Positions 24,301-34,906 of a stretch of 64,000 bases of DNA are shown piece after piece. The translations under genes were made by a program, and so were the position numbers. Every line of letters starts with the position of its first letter. The first letter of the stretch is position 1. The notes under the pieces are model-generated. The model had not been told where the DNA came from and made no database searches. It saw only the letters and a list, made by a program, of their open reading frames with translations. Origin of the DNA: Caprimulgus europaeus (taxonomy: Eukaryota > Chordata > Aves > Caprimulgiformes > Caprimulgidae). Location of the stretch: contig OU015528.1 in the NCBI GenBank assembly GCA_907165065.1, positions 22,412,515 to 22,476,514 of the forward strand, written 5' to 3'.

Positions 24301-24626
24301 ATAGAAATTGCAAAACATACACAATCAGAGCAATACAAACTCCCACACTATGAATTAAAGAGATGATAGGAAGAATATCAGCAATAGTTTAATGCTAAAA
24401 CATCAGTCTTCATAAATTCCCTCCATCAAATAATGTTTATGCAAGAAATAATGTTTGAAAGAGGGGCAGTGAAAAGAAAAACTAATGCATGTTAAGCGAG
24501 ATACAAATGTTTGGGTGTATCTTGGGAGTACCCTGAGATCAGATAAAGATATTGTCAATGTTGATGAGTAAAGATATTGTCAAAGGCATTGCTTATACTA
24601 ATGGTAATATTAATACAAATACTAAT
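21376..24626. other. Unique AT-rich non-coding DNA
   Basis: No gene recognised. It holds a T run at about 21759-21772 and another near 22059-22070. Near 24544-24583 the 15-mer taaagatattgtcaa occurs twice with a 25-bp period. Confidence 0.55.
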
Positions 24627-24690
24627 AATAGAATATCTCAAGTTGGAAGGGACCTGTAAGGATCATTGAGTCCCACTCCTAATATCCTGA
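24627..24690 (-). mobile_element. Short CR1 3'-end fragment
   Basis: The plus strand reads 'tctcaagttggaagggacct', then 'aaggatcattgagtcccact'. This is the reverse complement of the CR1 3' UTR end. Only about 60 bp can be recognised, and the tail repeat is degraded to atagaatat. Confidence 0.7.
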
Positions 24691-25430
24691 CATGCTGAAT
24701 ATTCACATTGCAGACTATTGTAGGGCCCAGTGTTGAAGTGGCAAAACTTCACCAAATTTACAGTGACAGTTCAGTAGCTGTTGCAATCTAAATATGTTTC
24801 CTGCTCTCAAAAGAGCTCACCATCAGCCATGGAAGGGGGAACAAATACCACCTACATATTTTCTAACTGAAAGTGGTTCTCTGAATCTGTCAACTTCATC
24901 AGAAATCAAGTTGCTAAATGCTACATTCAAGAATTTTCTGTGGATTTTGTGACATTCCTTGGAAGGCTTTAGATCCATAAAGCAATGAATAAATTATAAG
25001 AAGACATAATTATGGTATTTTCTTCTCTGACAGATATAATTTTGCTCCATAAGCACAGAAGAGAAAACTGCCTTTTTTTCTCAGACCAACACTCCAAGAT
25101 TTCTTAAAAAAAAAAAAAAAAAAAGAAAGAAAGAAAGAAAGAAAAAGAAACAAGTCTTTTGCTGGAAAATGACATATTTAGTAAATATTGTCCAGGGTAA
25201 TTGTTCATGTGGGACCCCAACAGAAATATGTTTCAGATATTATAACTACTGCATATTCAGCGTGTGTGAGCACTGTATATTCAGAGTACATTATAATCTC
25301 TGTAATGTTTGTTACAAAGCTCTTGGTGGAAACTTAAATGTAATTTTAATGGTGTCCTGGAGAAAATAAAAAAGAAGATGTAGCACTCAAATTGGATTCC
25401 AGAGATAAGGTTAGTTACTGAGGGTACGAT
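24691..25430. other. Non-coding DNA with an A/GAAA tract
   Basis: No gene. Apart from the A19-(GAAA)n tract at 25106-25149 I see nothing identifiable. Confidence 0.5.
25106..25149. repeat. A19 run followed by (GAAA)n
   Basis: Nineteen A lead into about six GAAA units. Such tracts often grow from retroposon poly(A) tails, but no element is recognisable upstream. It is a small relative of the huge GAAA tract at 52,030. Confidence 0.9.
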
Positions 25431-25640
25431 TTACGTCAACTGAATTGAGCTGTCTAAAATGCATGTGTCTAATTTAGGCTCTCTTTGCAGTCCATCGAGG
25501 GAAGTAGGTACCTCCAGAGGGAGATCAATTCCACTCACTCTGACAACAGTTTTAGGAAAGGATAAGCCTCCAACGACCAGAGAAGAAAACCAGATGATTA
25601 GATTTAGCAATCTAACTTTGAGACAGCAAAGATACGGATG
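25431..25640 (+). repeat. Old interspersed repeat, copy A (family unassigned)
   Basis: The phrases 'taggctctctttgcagtcca' and 'taggtacctccagaggg' align in the same order and orientation with 'taggctccctttctaatcaa' and 'agacacctccaggg' in the copy at about 47,790. Downstream similarity is patchy. I cannot name the family; a very old CR1 3' region or LTR are possible. Small overlapping open frames on both strands here are not genes. Confidence 0.5.
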
Positions 25641-26064
25641 GTGTATTGGATCTGGAATGATACTGCCTATTTGCAAGTGAAATCAGACTCTCGGGTCCCA
25701 CCCAGCACATGGAGCACAGCCCTGCAGGTCTCAGCCTGGTTAACAGAGCCAGCATCCTTCTGCCAGCCACCACGGAGCCAGAGCCACAGCCCAGCCACAT
25801 GGCTACCATCTCCTACTCTCCAGGACACACAGTCAGGTTTCTTTCCAGTGGGCCAGAAGGTCTCGTGTTTCTCAACCTACTACCACAGTGATCACTTACT
25901 CACAAAAAGAGAAATAAAATGTGGAGTTTCCAAACATCTCTAGGGACTTAGATTCCCCCACATGTGCTGGAAATCATTAGGAGATGGGTCCATGTTGAAT
26001 GGTTCAGTCTGAGGTCTCAAGTCATCACTGTATCTTTATTCAGTAAATCGCTCTAGCATATATG
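25641..26064. other. Non-coding DNA, locally GC-richer
   Basis: About 25,690-25,870 is C-rich and has overlapping open frames on both strands (60-101 codons). None has a family signature. It may be part of the same old repeat or an unrecognised exon, but I cannot support either. Confidence 0.4.
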
Positions 26065-26585
26065 TAAATGTTCAAGCTTAAATCCCATTAACATCAAAGG
26101 GATGTAAGCAAGCACTTAAATGTTTTGCTGAACTGGTACCCTTGGCCTCACTCCAGCAGAACATGTAAGCATATGCTTAACTTTAAGAATATTTAACCCT
26201 GCTAACTTCTATAGAGTTGATTTTCTACAGTTTCCTGAAATAAAACACATTCCAATGCTTTGCCAAGTCACTGTCTTAATGAAGATGTGATGCCCCTATC
26301 TCATCAGCCTTACAAGCCTCAGTTAAATTGTTCATACTCAGGCACAAAGACTAGAGCTATGTATACTTTGAGGAAAAGAAATCCATTAGATATGCCTAGC
26401 TGAATGGTAAATACATAAAACTAAGTACTTAAAAAATTGATTCCAAAATAATGTAAGCCAAACTAAAGCCTCAGTTCATCCAGGACTCAAGCACCTGATG
26501 TGCTTTAAACACTTGCTGTTTATGCTTACATTTAGGCATGTGCTTAAGTACCATGATGAACTGATTCATCAGTGTACACCTTCCC
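26065..26585. repeat. Two facing fragments of an ancient sauropsid-type repeat
   Basis: The phrases 'aagcacttaaatgttttgct' (near 26,110) and 'aagcatatgcttaactttaa' (near 26,168) are of the 'cttaagcacatgcttaagtg' type scattered through bird and reptile genomes. A similar block in the opposite direction lies at about 26,470-26,580 (taggcatgtgcttaagtacc). They may be the two ends of one old element or two separate copies. The family is not assigned. Confidence 0.4.
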
Positions 26586-29262
26586 TTTTAGGTTAGATAA
26601 AGCAAAATCCTTTGGCTTTTGTAAATCATGTTGCTTTGCCTAAGATATCAGACAAGCTGCACTACTCTGATGCTTATATGTGCACAATAAATCCAGACAT
26701 AAAAATCAATAGAAGCATTTAAACCTGTGAGGTTGTAGAAGTGCCCCTTGGAAAAAGTCGAATGTTAAAAAAATGAATCTCACATAACTATGAGATTGCT
26801 ATAAAAGGCAAAGAATTGTTCATGGTCATGTGTATTGAGATCCTTTTCACAGGAGTTAACAGGCTTTGGTAAAATAAGTTGTACACAATCTTTCTAATGA
26901 TGCGTATTTCTAGACTTTTCATGTTTATACATTGTCATGCAAATGAACTTTTATACAATTATTTGCAGTATGCCACACAAGCAACTTACTATTTGGCCAT
27001 ACATTTTGAATTTTATGTAAGTAGTGTATTTCACTTAAAAATTAGATAAATACAATACGTTCAGTACAAAGATTAATGATGTATATATTTACAAAGCAGT
27101 CACAGGGCTATGTTTTGTTTATGCAGAATGGCACCTTATATGCTAAATGAATCGTAGGTTTATGTTACCATAAAGATGCATCATTCCTCAGCTATTTATC
27201 TAAACTGCAGAATACATGTATATTTAATAATCCTCAGAAAGTCTGTAAGACTTATTTACATTTTCTATATGTGCTGCAGCTTTAAAGACCTTTTAATATT
27301 AACCACTAATTCTATACCGTTACAATGTTTTAAAAAAGATTAAAAACCAATATGAGCCAAATCAGTACTCAAAATGCCAGTAATAATGTTTTGCCCTTAA
27401 ACTGAGATTATAAAGAAACATCATTTTTCAACTTTGAGAGTGCAGTGCACTGAAGACATCATCTTTAAAATATTTGAAGAGCTGAATATCATAAATAGGA
27501 TACATAATGGCATTTCTTCCAGTAATCTGAACAGCAAACCATAAGAATAAAGAAAAGAAACAGCAAAATGAGAAAATTGGTCATAATAGCAGTCCCTTAT
27601 AAATAAATTTGGCATTTATCTGAAAAATTAGTTACACTTACAGTGTGTAGTGTTAAGTTATTGTTTTCACTTGTAACACATGCTTAGAAACTGATAAATA
27701 TTTATCTTTCTTTCATTATAATAATTCATATCTCAGAAGAAAAAACACAATTGCTTTGATTATATATTTTTTTTCCATCCTTATGGCATGCCATATGAAA
27801 CATTTGTAAAACATGAATTTTGTTTATTAACAGGAAACTACTTGCAAAAACTAGGGAAATAATGAAAATTAATTTATAAAAAAGTCTGAAAGAACAAAGC
27901 ACAGACATTATAATATCATCATTTAGAATCTATGAACTGAAATGTATTTTTAAAGACAAAGTTAATGCCTCCCTTTGAAATCCTCATGTTAAAATCAAAA
28001 ACACAACTTTAATAGAAGAGAGACATAGGTACTGTATGAAGAATTACAGCTTAGAAAATTAATAAAAATAGTATCTAAAACAGTATTAGTAAGATATGAA
28101 GCTCATTCATTAATGGTCTCTGTGATAATATATCACTGAAAATGTTGCATGAAGGACAGTCTTTGATAGGATTATGTACAGTATAATAGCAAGATATTGA
28201 AATTAAAATTCACTGAGAAGATACATCTTGTGAACTGAAGGGTAAGAAGATAATAATGGTAACATTAATAATAATAAATAACAAGTATAAAATGATTCAC
28301 ATAAATAGAATTTCCATCAGCAACCATTATTGCAATTATGGGAATGATAAAGTAATAATCTACAGTAAATAGCTAATCTTTATTGATTCACTATTTAATT
28401 TCTTTTTTTAAAGGGCTTTAGAATTGCTGTCAATAGCAATAATGTGTACATGGGGAAAAGTTATGTAGAAAATAAATGATAAAAACAGTACTGTGTAATC
28501 TGTTTCTAGAGAATCTTTTGAAGATATTTATGTTGTTTGGTGCAGGAAAAGAAAATTCTTAAAAGAATTTTTCCACCTATTTAATGAATGCTGTGGGATT
28601 TCTTCAACACATGGTTATGGGGGTTCCAGAGGCATATTGGGAAAATTTAGAAAGTTCAGTACCTGGCTTTTTAATCACACCTCTCTCTAAGGTAAGAACA
28701 GCTCTCTGTCAATGGCAGCAATGAAGAAAAAACAGACCATAAACTGTCTGACCCTACAGCAGCCCTAGAGGCAATTTCACAGCCAAGAGCAAAGCTGGCA
28801 CCAGAGGCAACCAAAAGGCCAATGAAGAGGCTGAATGAGAGAAATGGTAAGATACTAACTATGATGTTGAGCAAATATATTCTAGAATTTAACATGCAGG
28901 TACCAAACAAACCTGCGTGGCAGCAAGCACTAGCTCAAATGTGAAGACAGAAAAAAGAAAGACAAGACCTTATATGAGCAGCTGAAGTGGTGATCATATA
29001 GTGCCATTGAAAGTAGAGTCCAATTTCAGTTGCTTTTGAATTCATAGAAGAATAGAGAATAGCTTATGATATGCCTAAAAAAAGCCCAACAATGTAGTCC
29101 TGAGAAAGAAGAGATTTTAATTCAGAAATATTTTCTCTTTAGTTTTTTAATATACTAATCATCCTAGCAGTATCTTTTGATAATTTATAATGTAGATGGC
29201 CTTTGATCATCCACATATGAGTATTTTTTTAGTCTGTTTTGCTTCCACATTAAGAAGGATAA
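26586..29262. other. Very AT-rich unique DNA, possible conserved non-coding block
   Basis: No open frame of note, no mobile element and little low-complexity sequence. Around 26,880-27,350 the sequence is free of repeats and carries a POU-type octamer ATGCAAAT (26,938-26,945). It has the look of vertebrate conserved non-coding DNA, but conservation cannot be judged from one sequence. Confidence 0.45.
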
Positions 29263-29679
29263 TGGACAGTTGACGGGTTTAACCAGGAAGGGTCGCTGCC
29301 TGCCCCACCCCCCACCCTCCAGTGGTACAGATAGGAGAAAATATAAACCAAAGGGGCTCAGGGGTTGAGATATGAGTAGCTTCCTGGGATAGTAAGGGAG
29401 GAACAGCATCAAACAATAACAGTCCTAATGATAGAATATACAACATAAAAATGAAACAGCTGACCACCACGGGACTGGCTCGCGAACTACGGTACCCAGC
29501 AGCCCTCCTCCCGCAACTTCCCTGTTTAAATACTGATCGTGATGTCGCATCGTATGGAATACCCTCAAGTGGTATGGAACTCCGTGTGGAACACCTGCCC
29601 TGTCCCAGTCCAGCTGCCCCAACCACCCCTTCTCAGTTCCCTGAGAACAATTAACTCTATCCTAACCAAACCCAGGACA
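29263..29679 (-). mobile_element. Solo LTR of an endogenous retrovirus
   Basis: Read on the minus strand, the element opens with TGTCCTGGGTTTGGTTAGGA and 'tagagttaatt' and ends with 'ggttaaacccgtcaactgtc' plus CA. It is 417 bp with TG...CA termini. This opening and the GGTTAAACC close are typical of a large avian ERV LTR family. Inside, a 'tattccatacgatgcgacat' segment precedes a TATA box TATTTAAA (plus-strand 29,525-29,532). It is GC- and CpG-richer than its surroundings. No gag, pol or env sequence flanks it, so it is a solo LTR left by recombination between the two LTRs. I could not see a clear target-site duplication (flanks gataa and taagt). The open frames of up to 115 codons inside it are not genes. 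Confidence 0.78.
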
Positions 29680-32600
29680 TAAGTATTAACCTCCATTGTA
29701 CACTGTGATTTTACTTATGCCTTGCATATTGCTGTCTAATGGAGTTTTGAAGGCAGCAGATAAAAAAAAACAACAACAACATTTCATATAGGTGAGCAAC
29801 CCCACTGTGTAATAGGGTTCTTCTCATAGAAGCAAAATCACAGTCTACCTTGAACTACATACGTTGTGATACTGGACAAGATTGTTTCTACTGTGTAATG
29901 CAGAATATATTTCTGATTTTGCAAACACTTCTCAGGAGGTCTTAGAAAGGAAGTAGTTATTGGGAAAAAAAGAAACAAATGCCAGGCTCACTATGGGAAA
30001 ATAACACAAACCCAGCATGGGTCTATCTCCTTCTGACAGTTTAAATTCATGTCCTTCTCGTAATGGCACATGGCCATACTGGCATAAAGAACAGAGCAAA
30101 TAATGACTGCTGCACTCCAGATGTTCGATGTCCAAATGAGCTATGTTGTGCCTCCAAGGTGGTGGACTCAAAAATGGGAGGCCTGGCTAAAAATCTGGCC
30201 CTCATAATTATTGTCAGTTAGATAGGAAACATTTAAAGGAAGGTTCCAGCTTAGTTGAGAGAAACTGGCAATAACTTGAAATGTTTGATATACTGAGAAG
30301 TGCAGCAAAAGGACACCTCACCTTGAGGGCAGATGTCAACACTATGATATACATGTAGTAAAAAGCAAAATGTTTTTATTGGCATAAAAAAAACCCCAAT
30401 CAGAAATATGTAGCTTTTTTTTTTTTTTTTTTTTCCAGGGAGTTGATATTTCCCACCATACTCATTCCCAGGAAAGGCCAGCTGACACATGATGCAGAGT
30501 CCTGAGAGAAGATCAAGGAGATCCTATGTACAAATAGAGTGAAAAGACTCAACTTACACAGCTAAGGAGGAAGATGGGTACATGGGAGAAATGTTGTGAA
30601 TACATATACATATAAATGCAAGGAAAAATCGGCAAGTTCATTTCTCTATGCTATAACAGTAGTAAGAGGGGAACTCAGTGAAATTAACTTGCCATACATT
30701 TAAAAGCAATAAATAAATTTCTTATTTTCCAAAAAATAATCCATGAGATTTAGTGTCATGAGGTATTTGTACGAGATGTGCAGGATTCAGATCATTTAAG
30801 TGAACAGCAAAATGCCCCACAGTCACATTAAAATGGATAAAAATTGCAAAGAACAGAACTCTGCCTGACTAAGTGTAAAAACCAACTGCTGTTGAGACCA
30901 AAAATTCCCTTTGGGGACTCGTGTCATAATTGTTCGTTAGGAGCTTCTCGAACCTCCCTCTGAAGCATGTGGTATTAGCCCCTCCTGGAAATAGGATAGT
31001 GAAAAACCTTGACCATATTACTTAGCTATTAATAGTTGCTTTGATTTCCCACAGACTTAAAAGAGGATAGAGTAATTTGACTCCAGCTCTTATTAGCCAG
31101 GTTCCTCTTTTAATTTTTATTGTAATTTTTTTATCCGCTTCAGTGGACATTCTCCTGAAGTAAGGAGTGTGGAACTATGACCTTTGTAAATATCTCTGGC
31201 ATGTGACAGTGATTGTTCTGATAATTATTCATTATTCAAGACCATAAGAATAATTACTGCTTTCAAATACCCTGCAAATCATAAATGCTTATATCAGGGC
31301 TTTCCTTAGGCAGGCTTCTGAAACGCTATTTCCAAATGGGGATTTTTGTCAAATTTGTTTTCTCCTGTCCTAAATTCATTTATTTTAAAAAACACCAGGG
31401 TGGTCATTCTTTATTTGAGCAGATCTTACCTTCTTTTCAGGTAGGGCACTCATTTATGAAGTAGGTGGGAGTCCAAGGACTGGGAGTCAGTTGCATCCAA
31501 GAGCTAATGGATGGAAAAAAAATTAAGTGTGAATAAGTATGCAAGATTATACACACTGTAAATGGGGCATGCAATTTTAAAATAAAGCCCTAAAATTCTG
31601 CTGCTCAGGCTATTGTTAATTAGATCATTTAAATCTATTAAAAAATAACTACTGAATTCAATCTGTTCCCTTTTCTATGCTTTATTTCTGTTGATGATTT
31701 CTTGTAAAAGTAAAATGAACTCACAGTTACATGATTGCTCTACCCTTTAGTCTAGGTGCATTGTATAAAATATAATGCAGTACAGATGTCAACCTAAGAA
31801 CTAAATAGCTTATATTTCTAAAGAACCATCAAAAAAATATTAACACTATAGAAACAATGGTTCAGTAATTACTTTTTGCTGTGGAGTGAGGTTAGGCATT
31901 TATCCTTATAGATCCCTAATACACTTAAAGTCAGCACTGCCCCTGTGGTCCTTTTACCTTTGTTGATAAATGTATTGTACAGGATACCTTGTATGACCAC
32001 TACAGTATTTGAGGTCATGCTAAGCTGTTAGCACAAATGGTGTGAACAATAGTTTATATGCCACTTAACTCCTTGGGAGAAACAGTTAACCTTGCCAGAG
32101 AGGACAGATCAGTCATGTATAGTTATTAAAGTCTAGAAGGTTTTGTTATGCTCTGAAATACTTTTATAGAACTACAATACTCTGGTATGAGCTTTACCAA
32201 GCAGGGAAGCAACGAAGTCAACAATTATCTTTGCTATGCTTGAAAGGGATTTTCAAAGTTTGTAGCAGAAGATTTTCACAGACTTTATGAAGCATACACA
32301 AACAAATTTTAATATATTTAATTACTAGACTTCCTAAACAACATCAATCAGATAATAATATGTCAAGCCACTGCTTTAAAATAGACCAAGTTTACAAAAA
32401 AGTTGTGATTTTTATGGCCTTGAAATGGACAGCAAAGAATAAAAAAAAAAAGATCTCCTTGATTACAATTTTTAAGATCATGCTGAAACTTCGTAAATGA
32501 GACAGAGGACCATCATAATTTCATTTTATTTAATCAGCAAATAACCGCAAAAAACACCTTGCAAGCAAATATCCTTTTCCAGAATTTCTCATTAATAGAA

Positions 32601-32699
32601 AGGACAGAGTAAACAAAGGATGAAACCCAGTACAACCAGGTTTTTTGGCACTTTTCAAAAACCCAAAGTTCAAGACATCTCAGGTTCAAGTAGTGTCAG
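29680..32699. other. Unique AT-rich non-coding DNA
   Basis: No gene recognised. It has a T17 run near 30,418-30,434. The stretch at about 30,900-31,750 is repeat-free with homeodomain-type TAAT cores (for example gttaattagatcattt near 31,615) and could be conserved regulatory DNA; this is inference. Confidence 0.5.
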
Positions 32700-32777
32700 A
32701 CTAAATCTTATTACAAAGTTGGCAACATTCAGTGGCAATATCTTATTTTGATTTTCTGAAAGAGTTTATTTTAAAAA
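32700..32777 (+). repeat. 78-bp duplicated segment, copy 1
   Basis: From actaaatcttattacaaag to the A-run after agagtttattt, this matches 34,202-34,279 with one internal mismatch (ggcaacatt against ggcagcatt) before the A-run, where the lengths differ. The flanking DNA is not shared. Confidence 0.95.
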
Positions 32778-34201
32778 ACAAAAAACAAGTTCAAGTGCAT
32801 AAGCCTGTGAGCCCCTGTATGTGCGTGTGTTTTTGTACTCATCCAAACATCATTAACCACCAATGAATCTTTACATTTTTAGGGTTAATTCAGAATGCCA
32901 GTGCAGCTGTCTTAGTCTGGCCTGCATTTTCTATTCAGCATTCTCAAATTAATCACTTCTTCTTCTGAATTTGTGGTTTAGCACCCCTATATGCAAATGA
33001 ACATGCTACTTAGGTAAAGGGGACCCTAGATAGTGTTTGAGGTTACAGAGGACAAGTTGCCTCCGTTCACCAACCAGTCTGCCACATGACTATGTCTTCA
33101 AGAGAAGGACATGGAGAGCAGTGAGAACAGGAATAAATCAGTTTGCTACCACTGCCTTTTAAAATCTCCTAACCAGCAAAATTCAACCATGTCTCTTTAT
33201 TTATTTATTGCACTTGTAAAAAGATTAATGGGGATGTGATTCCTTCAGGCTTTTACATATAACCCCATCACACAAAGAACAAAATTATACAGTGCCGCAA
33301 ACGAACTAATTTAGCTACATTTATTTAAATAACTGCTATGGAGGAAACAATAAATCAACAAGAATCCCCACAAAAAAGTGTTTACAAAGTGTCTTGTAAT
33401 TTGTTTTAGCAAGGACACAGACTTCTAGCTCTTAGCTAAGCTTGCTTCTAACAGTCTATTATTGTATCAACTTTTAATGAGTGTTTGCTATAGAAAAGCA
33501 TTTACAGCAAAAAAGACTATGTGTAACTTCTGCCTTACTGTCCTTTAAGACATGGCTGGCAACCCTACATGAAATAGATTTTCCTAACAAACATTTTGTC
33601 AAAGGCTTCTAATAACTTGGAAGACAATCAAAATTAACTGACAGTGCTTTGTTAAATGAGAAAAAGAGGTTATTTGAATGGTCATAATCATGCAATTATC
33701 TCATCTTCACTGTATTTCAAAAGACTGTACCTATATCTAGTCCTAAATCAGGAGTGAGTAGGGGGAGCTCTAATGCTGAACCCGTGATATATTCATAAAT
33801 CAGTACTTTCAGAGCTTGTCATGGGCTCCATAATGAGGGTCATTATTCAGGCAGAGTGTCAAAACTACTATCAAAGGACCTTCTCAGAATCACAATCATT
33901 CTGTTTCTTGTTAAATAAGCAATGTAGTACACAAAAATGGCAAACAAGAAGCAGGTCAATTTGATACAGTATGAGGGCACAGAGACCTCTAGAGTAATTT
34001 ACCCTCTGGGAATTCTGATGGCTTGTGAGATAAATTATATACACCCTAGAAAAGATTAATGGTAATAAAATCCCAGGAATGTTTTCAGAAAAAAATGTCC
34101 ATATGTACATATGGCAACTTCAGTAACAACGAAGACATTTTCTAAAGCAGAACACTTAAAGAAAATTATTATTAGAACTGCAAGTAGCTCTCTGGAAAGC
34201 T
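32778..34201. other. Unique non-coding DNA between the duplicated segments
   Basis: No gene. A 16-bp perfect palindrome ccatatgtacatatgg lies at 34,099-34,114. Otherwise I see nothing identifiable. Confidence 0.5.
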
Positions 34202-34279
34202 ACTAAATCTTATTACAAAGTTGGCAGCATTCAGTGGCAATATCTTATTTTGATTTTCTGAAAGAGTTTATTTAAAAAA
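34202..34279 (+). repeat. 78-bp duplicated segment, copy 2
   Basis: This is the partner of the segment at 32,700-32,777, in the same orientation and 1,502 bp downstream. It ends in an A-run followed by cccaac, while copy 1 continues with caaaaaacaag. A shared A-rich end could mean a retroposed sequence, but no target-site duplication is visible. Confidence 0.95.
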
Positions 34280-34884
34280 AACCCAACAAAATACTACTGC
34301 TTTTCTGCATTTAAAAAGAAAGGGGATAAAAGGGGAAAAAGGGAAAGACAAACTGTCAAAAAATAGATTTACTGAGAGAGGATATTATTGGCTTCATTTT
34401 ATTATACGCAGTAGGAGATACAAGAGAAATTATTAACAAAACGTCATCTGGACATTTGACCACAATGGCAATAAATGCAAATTCTTTTTAAGTGATTGAA
34501 GGCTGTATTCAAATCACATAGCATAGGTGCCTAAATTAGGCACTGGCATTACTTCCCTCCTTTCACTTTAGGGAACAAGAATGTAATAGCCCTATATGTG
34601 AAGTAGTCTGAATTGCTCACTCTCCCTTGAACTAAAACATTACATTAGTAATGGGTAAATTAGGCACCAGTGAAGGCAGTCTAAATTCTGGCACAAAATG
34701 ACTTCTAAATACTATAGTAGCCAATCATTTTGGGATTAATAGTCAACCCCTTCTGACATCAGTGAAGTTCAGTGTCTGAGAAGATTAGGCTTAAGCAAAA
34801 GCTCTTTATTTTTTCCTTGACGATTAGGAATCTATGTGTTGAGTGTATGTATGACATCAATTTATGATATAAATATGTATTGTA

Positions 34885-34906
34885 CATATATATATATATA
34901 TATACA
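34885..34906. repeat. (TA)n dinucleotide repeat
   Basis: A short alternating AT run follows tgtac and leads into cacata. It also gives I/Y-rich open frames on both strands, which are artefacts. Confidence 0.85.

Noticed and set aside
29279..29626. 115-codon minus-strand open frame
   Set aside because: It lies entirely within the solo LTR, which does not code for protein in this position.
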